Assembly (NCBI GenBank): GCA_022496805.1
Contig: CM040089.1
Span: 37,308,372-37,372,371 of the forward strand
Reading direction: 5' to 3'
Length of the DNA stretch: 64,000 bases
Origin: Pohlia nutans
Lineage: Eukaryota > Streptophyta > Bryopsida > Bryales > Mniaceae
Part shown: piece by piece, positions 46,766 through 58,600 of the stretch
How positions within the stretch are numbered: position 1 is the first letter of the stretch
How the letters are laid out: each line of letters begins with the position of its first letter
Made by a program: the position numbers and the translations under genes
The notes under the pieces: generated by a model
Database searches by the model: none
Told to the model about the DNA's origin: nothing
Seen by the model: only the letters and a program-made list of their open reading frames with translations

Positions 46766-47349
46766 CATTTTGGAAGGGCCCTTGGCACTTTTCATCTAGT
46801 TCTGGGGTGTGAAGGACTCTAGGAGGGCTACGGTGGAGCTGCTCGTAGTGTGGCATGAATGTTCAAAATAAATAAACATATACATAAATAAGTAAATAAA
46901 TAAATAAGAAATGGCGTGAACTGAACAGGAAAGCCAGGTTTGGAGAGAATGGGAAAATGACGGAGAGGTGACGGTTGAATACGACACGGGAAAAGGAAAA
47001 GAGGAGGATGGAATGATGAATGAGAAGAGAATCTTGGTTACGGTGAGCCCGGCTGCGTGGAGAAGCGTGATGAAGGACCTCTCATTAATGGCGACATTCA
47101 ATTCTCTTGAACTCTGCAACGTTTGCAATGAAAGTGGAGAAAATAACAAAAACAAATTAAGTTAAGTTAGGAGCAGAGTATTATTCCCTGTGGACATTCC
47201 TACTTCAGTTCCGTTCAGGTCCTCCGGCCTTTGAATCTGGTCCAATGCTCTATTTTCCATGCACTCACTGTCCATGCTCCTTCCATTGCGTGGGTCGGCA
47301 CAAGCTTGTAAAAAACACCACGGCAAGTGACGGCTTTTACACGTTTCGT
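46766..47349. other. Intergenic; nothing recognised
   Basis: Contains an AAATAAATAAATAAATAA stretch near 46880-46910. The 119-codon minus-strand frame is Ser/Phe/Leu low-complexity and unconvincing. Confidence 0.4.
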
Positions 47350-47904
47350 TTAACCCCTACATGCCCAGGGCATTCACAGAAAAGTCAAACAACACTTTCA
47401 TATGGAGTTTGCTCATCAATAGCTTTTCAGATATTTTTTGAAATATTTTTAATAAATGTAAACATATGTTTCCTATTGGTCCTCAAATTTTCAATTTTTT
47501 TTAATGCCATATAAATTTAATATGATTTTTGAAGTAAAATACACAAAGAAATTCATATAAATTACAAAATTGTTCCAAACAACCAGAAAAAATTATAAAA
47601 GGTTCAAGTTACAATAAAGAACCATATAGGAAAATTCAATTCAAATTGTATTTTCTAAATTTGGAAATTTGATAATGATATGTGCTTCGTAGTGTAGTTT
47701 GGATTATGACCTCTTGACATTGCAAGTGCAATAAAAAACTTAATATTATGATTTTTTCAGATTTACAAGATGAAGTAGAAACTAGGCTTGATAAGCTTCA
47801 TTTTCTTAGTTGAACTTGAAAGCAAAAATAATCATTTTTAACGTTGAAATTGAATTTGACCAACCACCATCCACTATTTGGATGCTTGGGCATTTAGGGG
47901 TTAA
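47350..47904. mobile_element. TTAA element, family E
   Basis: TTAA at 47350-47353 and 47901-47904; 555 bp. Ends CCCCTACATGCCCAGGG and GCTTGGGCATTTAGGGG. Abuts the family G element with only one TTAA between them. Related to the 17272-18211 copy. A further family E-like right end (GGCATTTAGGGG-TTAA) is at 51190-51204 without a visible left end. Confidence 0.75.
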
Positions 47905-48775
47905 CCCTTGAGCGTGCAAGGAGTCCCGTGGGGTCATGTTTGATCGTTTTTCAATCAAACATGCTGATTTTCACCTAATTCCTAATTCCAAATGAAAACC
48001 ATCAGGAATTTGGGACCCAACGGATTTTAAATGATTTCCTTGCGACATTCAATATTTCATGGGTTCATACATTTTTTGCACGGATTTTGCACAAATTTCG
48101 CGCGGATTATGCACTTTGTTAAATAACAAAAAGAGTGAATATAGAAGCCATGCAGATTCAGTGCAGAATTAGCGCGAAATTCGTGCGAAAAATGTACAAA
48201 CCTATGAAATGTCGGATATCGCACAGAAATCGTTAAAAATCAGTGAGGTCCTAAATTCTTGATGACGGTCCCAACTGAGACAGTGTGGGAGCTATCTTCT
48301 GTTTTCTAGTCCAATTTATTGTTCTTCAAAATTGTTAAAATTGCGTCTTTTAAAGCTCAGAACCCTAAAAGCTCAACACTTTAAAGCTCAGAACCCTAAA
48401 AGCTCAACACTTTAAAGCTCAGAAACCTAAAATTCCAATATACACTGCAGAAAAAGTTTTTCAATCGAATTTTCTTATTATGTAAGCTCGAGAAGCATGC
48501 AACCTACACCTTGTTGTTCATCACTATTATTTACATTTTCCCTAAAATCTCATACTATTTTAGAAATTTTTGTAATTACTATGACTGTTACAAGAGAAAA
48601 GCTTTGAAAAATCTTACATAATTTATTATAATTTAAAATATTATGAAAAAATCAGTGTAAATTGATTGAACGATAAATTATATGAAAAAAATATCAAAAA
48701 ATATAGTATATTTTAAAATGTGAGAAATTGATGAGGTTTGACCGGGTAAATGTAGTGCGAACGCTTAAGGATTAA
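47901..48775. mobile_element. TTAA element, family G
   Basis: TTAA at 47901-47904 (shared with the element on the left) and 48772-48775. Left end CCCTTGAGCGTGCAAGGAG, right end GCGAACGCTTAAGGA. A homologous copy starts at 22974. Contains a nested foldback at 47999-48274 absent from that copy. Confidence 0.75.
47999..48274. mobile_element. Foldback element nested in the family G copy
   Basis: Inverted ends CCATCAGGAATTTGGGACC and the inverse near 48246-48268, with a second internal inverted pair rich in TTGCACG / CGTGCGAA. The homologous G copy at 23060-23085 reads straight through this point, so it is an insertion of about 270 bp. Confidence 0.6.
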
Positions 48776-49532
48776 GAATGATTTTTATAATTAAATTTTT
48801 TGTTCTATTTCAAACTATCATTAGATCGAGCTGGTTGTTGGTGTTGACAAACCAATGTCTAACTTATAAGCTCCTTTCCTTGACTAATGAAAAGGTTATG
48901 TTTGGTCAAAGATCACAGATAACCTTGAGCTCATTTTTTTGACTGCCCAAGGTAATAATGCCTATTACTATCAAAATAATCTCGGGGGCATTTTATTTTA
49001 TTTGTAAAAAACAAGAAGTATCTATGAAGATAGGAGTTTTACTAAAATTGGAGCTTTCCATTCAACTATGGAGGTATGATCAAAACATGATCAAGAGCCT
49101 CACCCCTGAGCCCTTACACAATTGGTTTAAGTGTTTTAGACCATTTACAACAAGTGTGAACACACATAGTCAACTATCTAATAGACTAGAGCAATGGATT
49201 TTTCTAACTATAAATAGCCCAATTGCTACATTTGAAATACAGTGGCTAATTTTAATGAAGGATTTCTAAAAATATGGAAGGAAAAATAGCCCAATTACTT
49301 AGGAAAAAGTTAGGTGAGTAGCCAAACTTTGCCTAAATATTATCCAAGTATCATTATAGTAGCACCAAGTATCATCCAAGTATCACCAAAGTATCGTGAA
49401 AAATACTAGCTATCTTGGAAAATGGAAAAAATAAAATCACTAGACTACGATGACTGCCGCCATAACGGCTATTATCACCATAATGGCCATGGCGATTATG
49501 ACAGCTACTACGCCTATGCCGCCTACAAGTTG
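48776..49532. other. Intergenic; unrecognised frame
   Basis: A 103-codon + frame at 48958-49269 has no family resemblance. The stretch after 49440 has a short GCCATAATGGC-rich repeat. Confidence 0.4.
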
Positions 49533-50688
49533 TTAATCCCTAGAGGAGCATAATTCCCCCACATGGCTTCTGGAACAAGAAAGTGAGGAAAGTCAAGTTG
49601 AGTTGAGTTGTGAATTGTATGGTGAGCAACAAAAGACCTTGGCTCTTTTTGAGAGCTGAATCCGTAAGTACTTCTTGATCAAAAATTCATGAAGTGTGCA
49701 GTTTTTGGTGATTTTTTTGAGTTTCAAAGAGGTTATCTAGGCGTCACTTCAGACCCTCATATTTTCTTCCTCACAATTCCAAATTACTTGAAATTGTTTG
49801 CATATGTTCAAAATGATGATCTTTACACATCGTAAAAATTTCAAAAAATTTGAAGCACTTTTAAATAATCCGATTTCAGCATATGTACTAGATACCTTAA
49901 CCCCTAAATGCCTAAAGCCCTCTTCAAATTCGGCAGTTTTGCAAAGATGGATTATAAAATGCATCCTAGAGGGATATTTTGAACTTGATATATGAATAAA
50001 AGTTGTACATTATGAATTTTAGATTCTATCCATACGGTTAGATCTATGATTGCTATTACCAATAATTTTGTATAAAATTTGAAAGGTAAAATTCAAAATT
50101 ATTTTGTAATTCAATTACGAATAAGATATTGACAATCTACAGATGAAATTCTTTGTGATTGGTTGAAATGTAATACTCTAAGTGTAGTGATTTTTGGAGA
50201 TTTTTTGGTTGCTTAAATTTATGAGTTGACTTTTTTTTTACCACTTTTACACTGAAATCTTCAAAATTTTGGGTGAATCACTACAACATGAAATGAGGCA
50301 TAAAAATTTCACAAATCATCTCCTTTCTAATCGGATCACATATGCATGAAGCTAACTTCCCATAGAATCTACAGTAAAAATTCCACACTGCAAAAAATGC
50401 ATGACGGATGAGAATCTAAGGATGAAATCTGTACATCGTCCAAAAAATGGACGCTTAGGCAGTTAGGGGTTAAACAAGTTCCATCAATCTTCTCAACGGT
50501 AGCCTTTTCTCAAAAATTGTGCGATTTTGTCGATCCTTTTTTCATACGAAAGCTACGTAAGTCTTCTTTAATTTCAACGGTGCCAATCGTCAAAACTATC
50601 CCACACCAATGAGGAATTGAGCTTGTTACAAGAGTTAGTCAAGAAAACAAGAGCTACATTCAACACCCCCCAGTCCTTTAGGGGTTAA
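49533..50688. mobile_element. TTAA element, family I, interrupted by a family A element
   Basis: Left end TTAA-TCCCTAGAGGAGC (49533), right end CCAGTCCTTTAGGGG-TTAA (50685-50688). A complete family A element (49897-50473) lies inside. The pairing of the two outer ends rests on their shared terminal pattern and is less certain than the inner element. Confidence 0.45.
49897..50473. mobile_element. TTAA element, family A (complete copy)
   Basis: TTAA at 49897-49900 and 50470-50473; 577 bp. Left end CCCCTAAATGCCTAAAG, right end CTTAGGCAGTTAGGGG. A subterminal hairpin CGTCCAAAAAATGGACG sits next to the right end. No open reading frame. The best preserved copy of family A here. Confidence 0.8.
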
Positions 50689-51263
50689 CTAATAACTTTG
50701 TCAAAGTACATAACTAGCACATATTCTAATAGGAATTATTAACACAATAAATGTACTTCTAACATTTTTTTCAAGGAGGATTTTTAAAGTATTAGTAGTT
50801 GAAAATGATGATTTTACCAAAATAAAAATATGTTTCCTGAATAAGCCATGAAATTACTACGAATTTTCATAAAATATGTGATTGGCTAAAATAACCGTCC
50901 CAACCAATCACATATTTTAGAACGTCGTGGCCAATCTTCATGGTCCATAGTGTGAAGTGGCCCTGATAATGATTTACAAAATGAGAGCATTAAAATTGTA
51001 ATTTTAGTGAATTTCACATGTTCTTTTGTGCAAAATTCATTTGAAAAATATCTAGGCATTTATTTCAAATTCAACCGTACAAATGTCTTTGAATAAGGAT
51101 GTTTTACATATGCTCTTTAGAGTTGAAGCTTGAAAAAGCCAAACAAGCCTCATTTTATAATATAGTTAGGTATTATCCAAAACTTGTAGGCATTTAGGGG
51201 TTAATCAACATGGTTCTTTCCAAAGAAAAAAGAGAACCTAGTTGAAAGTAGACTATAGTGCTA
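50689..51263. other. Intergenic; D-like end
   Basis: Short inverted pair AAAATATGTGATTGG / CCAATCACATATTTT at 50872-50927, then a D-like terminus near 50938-50962. Otherwise AT-rich. Confidence 0.45.
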
Positions 51264-51627
51264 TTAACCCTTAAACGTCAAAGTAAGCCCCATGGACTTA
51301 TTTATGAGAGCATAATGAAGAAAAAAGTAGATTTTCTCAACCAAATCAAGCGAGGATTGGTGCGTTGGAAAGCTACTGAAAAAGCGATCTAGATTCCAAA
51401 TTTGCGCCTCATTTGAGAGATTGTGGAATCGTTGATAAGCAATCAAAGTTATCAAATTGAACAGGTTTTGAGGTTGGGGCAGCTGAGGTGCTGCAATGCT
51501 ACAGTGCTGGCCAACAGTGCCCAGCAGAGCCGTTTTTGCATTTTTTTCATTTTTTTTTTTTTTCCTCCGAAAATTTAGATGCCTTCTGGGCTGCCCCGCC
51601 CAGGCCCTCATGACGTTTAAGGATTAA
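51264..51627. mobile_element. TTAA element, family J
   Basis: TTAA at both ends (51264-51267, 51624-51627). Inverted termini CCCTTAAACGTCA and TGACGTTTAAGGA. Length 364 bp. The 115-residue frame on the minus strand inside it looks like chance. Confidence 0.7.
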
Positions 51628-52676
51628 GTAAAAACCCCATTGTCAATACTTTCCATTATTTTAAGTAATCCTTATTATTAGAATGTATTATTACTGTTAT
51701 TATGGATTCAATCTCCATTTCTAAAAATATTTCAAAGCACTAAAAATATGTTATTTGGATATTGTATAAACAAATTATTATTTTTTGACGTTGTGCCTAC
51801 ATGATGAGTAAAACCGTGAATAGGCTTTAACTCTTCAACAACTAAACATAGTCATAGTCATTAAATATTGTATGTGTTCTTGTGAGTTACGGAGTAAAAT
51901 TTTGGGTGTATCCTGCCTTATAACAATGTCTCACTATTTGTCACTTTAAGCATTTCAACCCTTTAAGCATTTATCAAGAAACCAAATCCTCGTCTTTTAA
52001 AAACCCACAAACTGGTTTCATAAATTAAAAAAAATTAGGTACAAGAGCCAAATTTGTTGAGAGATCAAAATTTTATCACTATATAAAAAAAATTATACAA
52101 TTTCAAAGTTGCAGACTACTGTAGACAAGCCCGTTTCCATTCAAAGATCAAACATTTAGTCAAGTCATACTTACACCACTTCAGATTTATTGCATCAATT
52201 TTCATGGTCAAAAATCCTTAAAGGCTTAGAATTAGATCCCTCTACCTTAGATGAGTTGCTGTTCTAAACAATGGTCAGTGTAGAAGACAGGATCAGGTCC
52301 ATAACGATTTTAGTATCCTCTACCATAAGTCACTCAGCAATTGCCAAGGCATCATAAGCTTGTGCAAAGACTTGAGAGAGAACAACTTAAGCATGAGAAT
52401 AAACCAGAAAAAAACAAGGAAGCACAGTTCACAGAATCAACATAAACTTGTACACGACTTGATAGAAATCCAAGGCAAATAAAAAAGCTGAATGAATATT
52501 TTCTAAGTTGAGAATAATTGTTGGTTATATGCTGAGGCTTTTTCAACCACAGCAACGACAAGAGACATTCAATTCATTCCATAGAATAGCATAAAAACAT
52601 TACCTCCATGATACATGTTGTACATGTTGCTAACCACAAAAAGGGACGAGTTAAAAATGTGGTTTAAATGAGGTGC
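51628..52676 (-). other. Downstream of PAA1; probable 3' UTR and intergenic
   Basis: The minus-strand 3' UTR should start below 52677. Sequence at 52330-52620 is less AT-rich and unique, as a UTR or last non-coding exon would be. No polyadenylation site can be fixed. Confidence 0.4.
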
Positions 52677-55600
52677 TCAATGAGAAAACTTACCCCTTGG
52701 ATCCTGTGAACCTAGTCCTAACTCCACGTCATTGCCATGAGCTTGCTGTCCGGATTCCTGTTTTGCATTACGGTTTAAGGGATGTGCTGGCCCTGGCTTT
52801 TGAATACTGGAAGAAGGTCGTGAGAATTCCAGCTGAAGAAGCAATGAATTAGTCATGACACCCAAAGAGCTTATACCCATGAGTGCACCTGCAATCGATG
52901 GAGTGAGCATGATGTTTGCTGAAGGTAGCAACGCTCCTGCAGCAAGTGGTAGTCCCACCTGGTAGTCAAAGAGAACACAAAAACGTGAGTTAACCCTTAA
53001 AGGACCAAGGATTCATTCTTTTTAAAATGACAAATTCAATCAATTATATTGTGAAAATACACTTCAGATGGGACCAAATTTTATATCACCAGAATCAGTG
53101 AAGAACATTTTATGTGTTGGTCAAAGAAAAATAAATTTGAACAAAAGGCAGTCTATTCGGGCTCCTCAAAACTGCTAAAGAAACATGAGGTCCAATTCGG
53201 GCTTCAGGGTTTAATTCAAGTGTTTCTTAGCCCCTAAAGGACCAAGGATTCATGGTTTTAAAACTTTAAATTTGATTGATCGTATTGTCAAAACAATATA
53301 ATTTAGATGAGACCAAATTTTATATCGTCAAAATCAGTGCAGACATAAGGTTCTTTAGCCCCTCTTTGGAACACCTTACCACTATTCCCGAAACACTGTA
53401 GCAGATACCCAAATCATGGCCATTATTCCCGAATTACTGTAGCAGATACCCAAATTGTTGCAAGTCCACGTCATCTTTAGCTAAAGATTGGATGGTGAGA
53501 CAATGCTACAATGCTACATTGGGGATCGAACCATCATTAAGTATCTTTGCATTTTAACCAATCACACAAAATTCAAGTTAAAAAGAGTTATTTTTTGATT
53601 TATTATTGAATTTCAATGAACATTCTTTGAAAATTAATTTAAAAATATTGGTAATGAATATAGTAAATCCAACCAAACACATGTAACCTATACATCAATA
53701 TCTACAACTTTGATTTGTATTACAACTCTATATTTGTGAGTTATCAAGGCATTGATAAATACATCTTAAAAATACGTGCACCCCTTGACTTTTAAGGGTT
53801 AAACCACTAGTTTATGAAAGAACAGGTTTGAAGAACTACGTCAAATGTAAGCTAGACATGTAAGTCAAATGTAACCCAAGCTAAATCTAAAAATGGGAAG
53901 TCCACTTTTGACGCTAATAGTAACTTTCAAAACATATTTCTAACAACGAAAAAGGCAGGGTATGATCTCTTGGTACAGTTTGTTACCTTGCTAAGAGCTT
54001 CCTAAATGATTTATTTCAACTCCTATAGATATGAAAGCAGCCAGTTTTGGTTCTTAGGGGTTACGTATACTGCTTACCCTTATAAGACTAGAATCATAAG
54101 AGCGATAAGCATACGAAGAACAGCATAAGAATCAAACAAACATCCAGATATATTTCCATGCTGACATCGAACTGACTAGAATCACTAATTAAAGCACACT
54201 GAGAGAGGAATCAACTTACAATGTTGTACATGAATGCCCACCAAAGATTCTGCTTGATCTTCTTGAGTGTTACCCGGCTCAACTCTATAGCATCAACGAC
54301 CTGTACAATCCCAAAGACGCAGATTTAGACAAAATGCCTCAATGTCTTGGACAAAATTTAGACGTGCTATAATATATGATTTCCTCGACTTCTTTGAAGT
54401 GTGTGTTAGAAGAAAATATTCGACGTGGTGTTTAGAATTACTTCAAACAACCAAATTTGAAAATATCGACCTTAATCAATTTAGAAGTATTTAACATTAC
54501 CAATTTCTACTTTTAGCACTTGAGTTTTGCTAAAATTATGAAGTAATCAACAGGCATAATATGTACTGCAAACTAAGTTTCTTATTAAATGTGTTCAATG
54601 TACTGAAATTTTCTATGTATAGTAATTTTATTAACAAAGAAATAACTTATAATAAGTTGAGTTTTCTCAAGAAATATAGCACAGAAACCATTAACAATTT
54701 TTAATAGGTAATTTCCTTTTGCATTCAACAGTGTCCATCACCACCTTCCTAGAAGCTTTTAATTGAATGAAGATGATTTTGAAGAGGATGAAAGGAACAT
54801 ATATGTGTGTGTGCAAAAGACATAAGACATCAAACTCCAATATGTTGCAAACCTGACTGAGCTTGTCTCCCATAAGAACTACTGATGCCACTTCGCTAGC
54901 AGCTCCGACTCCACCTGCCATAGCAAAGCCAACGTGAGACTGAGCTAACGCTGCAGCATCATTGACACCGTCCCCAACCATGGCCACTTGTCTGTTCTCC
55001 GATTGCAATTGCTTTATGAAGTCTGCTTTTCCAGACGGCTTCACTCCAGCATACACCTACGACACAACCAATTCCAGGTTTAGCCACAATTAACCATTAT
55101 TAAATTTCTCTGTTTTGAAGATCATTTTCACATTTTTAACAATTTCTTTTAGACGTTACAGTTCATACCAAAGTGAAGCCAAAAAACTAAAATTCTCTTT
55201 AATTGAGTGGATCAGTGAATTCAGCGTAGGTCATCAAAAATCTCATGTTCAAAGTTCTTTCAAGTTTTTGAATGACGAGCTGAATCTAAAATTGTATTAT
55301 TTTGGATAACATGCACTGGAACAAAAACCATCCTAGTTTAAGAACTTAAGGATTTATGAACATTTGTGAGTGTTCAAATTTGAAGCACTCAAACCTCACT
55401 TGATATTGGTAATTTTCACATGATTCAAAGTGGTAATGAAACTAGAGAAATAGTGAATGTGGGTCTTAGCATTTGAAATCAAGATCTTATTAATTTTTGA
55501 CGCTCAAATGACCTGTGGCGCACCTGTTGCCGATGTATGCCCACTTTTGCAGCTACAGCTTCTGCAGCCTCCTGTTTATCTCCTGACAACATGGAAATTT

Positions 55601-58600
55601 TCATGCCCATCCGATGAAGCGCAGCAATGGAGGCCTTCGCATCGTCCCTCAGTTCATCAATCATTGTCACAGCTCCCACAAGCTTATTATCCACACCTAT
55701 CACAAAATTCTCAAGTGAGATTGTGCATGAAACTGTTGGCTTAACTTGCCCACTAGGAAATCAAGGACTACTATTTCTCATCTTCAAGTCCATGGCATCT
55801 TTTTAAAACACTACCGTAGGTGAAAGGCAGGGTCAGCATAGCACATCTGCGCCAAATTATTTTTTCTTTTCAAAAAATAAAGTTTGGCAAATTGAAAATT
55901 CGAGAATACTTTTCAAGATTCGCCTTTTCACCATTAAATTATTTTTTTTGAAAATAATTTCCCAAAAATTTCAGCATTTACTTTTAAAAATATTTTCTGC
56001 CGACTCTACAACAAGTTCAAGGGTAGCTTCAAATTTGACATTTTATGAAGATGTATTATAAAATACAATTTGGAAGACTATTTAATTGACGTTATATGAA
56101 CAAAAGATGTAGATTAAGAGTTGTAAGCTGTATCTGTACAATTAGATTTACGTTTGCTATTCTCAATTTTTATTAATGAAATTTGAAATTCCTTGATTAC
56201 AAATAAGTTATTGATAATTAGTTATTAGGGGTTTGAAATGTAAACTCTGGATATTATAAATCTTTGAAATTTTTGAATCACTAAAATTACTAGTTCATTT
56301 TCGAAGGGCTAAATTTTGAATTGAAGGAACCGTACCTTTTGTTTAGACATGCTTACAAACTATAGTTCATAGAATATTAGTTCAAAGTCATTTTGAAAAT
56401 CTTAATTGTTCATATTTTGGTCAGCTAGCACAAGAATGAAGAAGACTTTGTGTGGATGAAATCCATCATTGGAAACAAATGCTACAAATAGTCAACTCTA
56501 TCCATAAGCCCCAAAACGGGCTCCCTAGCACTTATGGTTAAATAGCATCACAATTGGTTAGGTTTGGGGGGTCTACTAGTGTAAAATACAATCCGAGTAT
56601 CAGGCATGAATTTTACAGATCCCATACAGCAAAACCAAGAACCGATCCGCCTTACAAACCAGTGAAGCTTAACCCCTAAAGGACCAAGAAGCCCAAATTG
56701 GGCTCCATGTATTTTTTTTAACAGTTTTGAGTAGGTCAAATTTGGACTTCCTCTTGTTCGAATTTATTTGTTTTATGACCGACACATGCAATGATCTTCA
56801 CTAGTTCTGGTGATATAAAATTTGGTCCCATCTGAATCATATTTTCCACAATATGATGAATTGAATTTGTCATTTCAAAACTGTGAATCCTTGGTCCTTG
56901 AGGTACTGAAGAAGTGAAACCCAGGTAAGAATCTATGTAAACTTACCCACATAGACAACAGTTTGCCCTTGCATCGCAGCCTCTGTAACTTCCGGAGCAA
57001 CTCCTTCCACTCCAGCCCTACAAACACGAAAACACAAACAGAGGGTCAATATCATTACAAGCTTCCTTGGTTAAGGCTCACCAACAATGCATCTAGATCT
57101 AAGAAAAATTATCAATGGATATGCAACTAGTAGCAGACCTCTGAAGCCATTCTAACGTGCCCACAGTTACTAGCATCCCTTCCACAATAGCTTTTGCTCC
57201 ACTGCCTGGTTCCTGCTCAAATGTAGACTCTTGGACCTGGGAAAACGTAAGAAAAAACTGAGTACAACAATGAGAGAGGTCGAGAACTCCGAAAATTAGA
57301 TAACCAGGATATACAGGAATTTGATTCAAGAGACACCGTATTTCAATGCTAGTAACAAGTTTTTGGCTCATGTTAGATGTTGAAGAATAGGAATTCAACG
57401 TTAGGCATGACGCAGGCTCTAATCAAAAAACAAAGAACATATGAAAATTGAAATCTAGAACAAGTACGTTCCATTGAAAATTTATATTATACACCAATTA
57501 GGTGTTCTTTTTTTTGTGTTTGTGATTGCAAGGCCAGTTCCCGTGTAGAATTACTTAGTTTCTTTCAGACTAACTGTTCACGACTCGGGTTCCTCTTTTT
57601 ACAGTCCTTTCAATTTTAGAAATGAAAACAAACCACTATTACATTTTATTCCATGTATGGTCCTCTATGCATGGGAGCACTTTTCACAATTTCCGACCTG
57701 GTGTCCAGCACAGGCAAGCTAGTATACACATACCACAGCTTGGCGGCAACCAACGTTTGTTGCTGCCTGGACCAGTGCTCTTGCAACAGGGTGAGATGCA
57801 GTCCGCTCCACTCCAGCAGCCAATGTCAGCAACTCTCTTTCAGTCCACTTTGGAGATGATGCCTCATCATCCGAATTGCTGCTGCAAATCACACTCTTGA
57901 CCACAGGCCGACCCACCGTAAGAGTCCCAGTCTTGTCAAACACAATAGTATCAATAGATGACACCTTCTCCAGGATGTCTCCGCCCCTTATAAGCAGACC
58001 CCTCCGCGCTCCAAGGGATGTACCAACCTGATAATGCCAAAATGTGGTCGCAATTATCAATTTAGGCCTTTTTGTAAACGACATAAACATTCTAAAATTT
58101 GGTCCTTATCAAGTCTTCTATGTGCTATTTCAGATAAAAAAGCGTACATTGTCTAAGATCCAGCAGTGAATCCAACACCATCAAGATTAGTGGGACTTAA
58201 GACATTTCCACCATTATCAGACAATACACAGAGAGCCTCCTTCTAACTGCATACCAGAACGGCTGTTGGGGTTGCAAGTCCAAGGGCACATGGGCAAGCA
58301 ATGACCTGTATTGATCAAAAGCACAACATATTATCGGATCAAAAACCTACTCCACATGAAATGACCCAAATATAGTATCAATAAGCAATGACGTCTAATG
58401 AGGTATGATACAAGGACTCCTGGAGCAAAACACATCATGTTGAAAGTGATGATAAACTACAGGGTTTTCAGTAAATTAGATCATTTCAGGAACTTTAAGA
58501 CAACATCGTTAAAAGAATCTTCCCCATATTTGATGGGGAGCTATGGTCACAGTGATCATTTTGAAAAGCCTCCGTAACAATGGGGAGACCTCATAAATCA

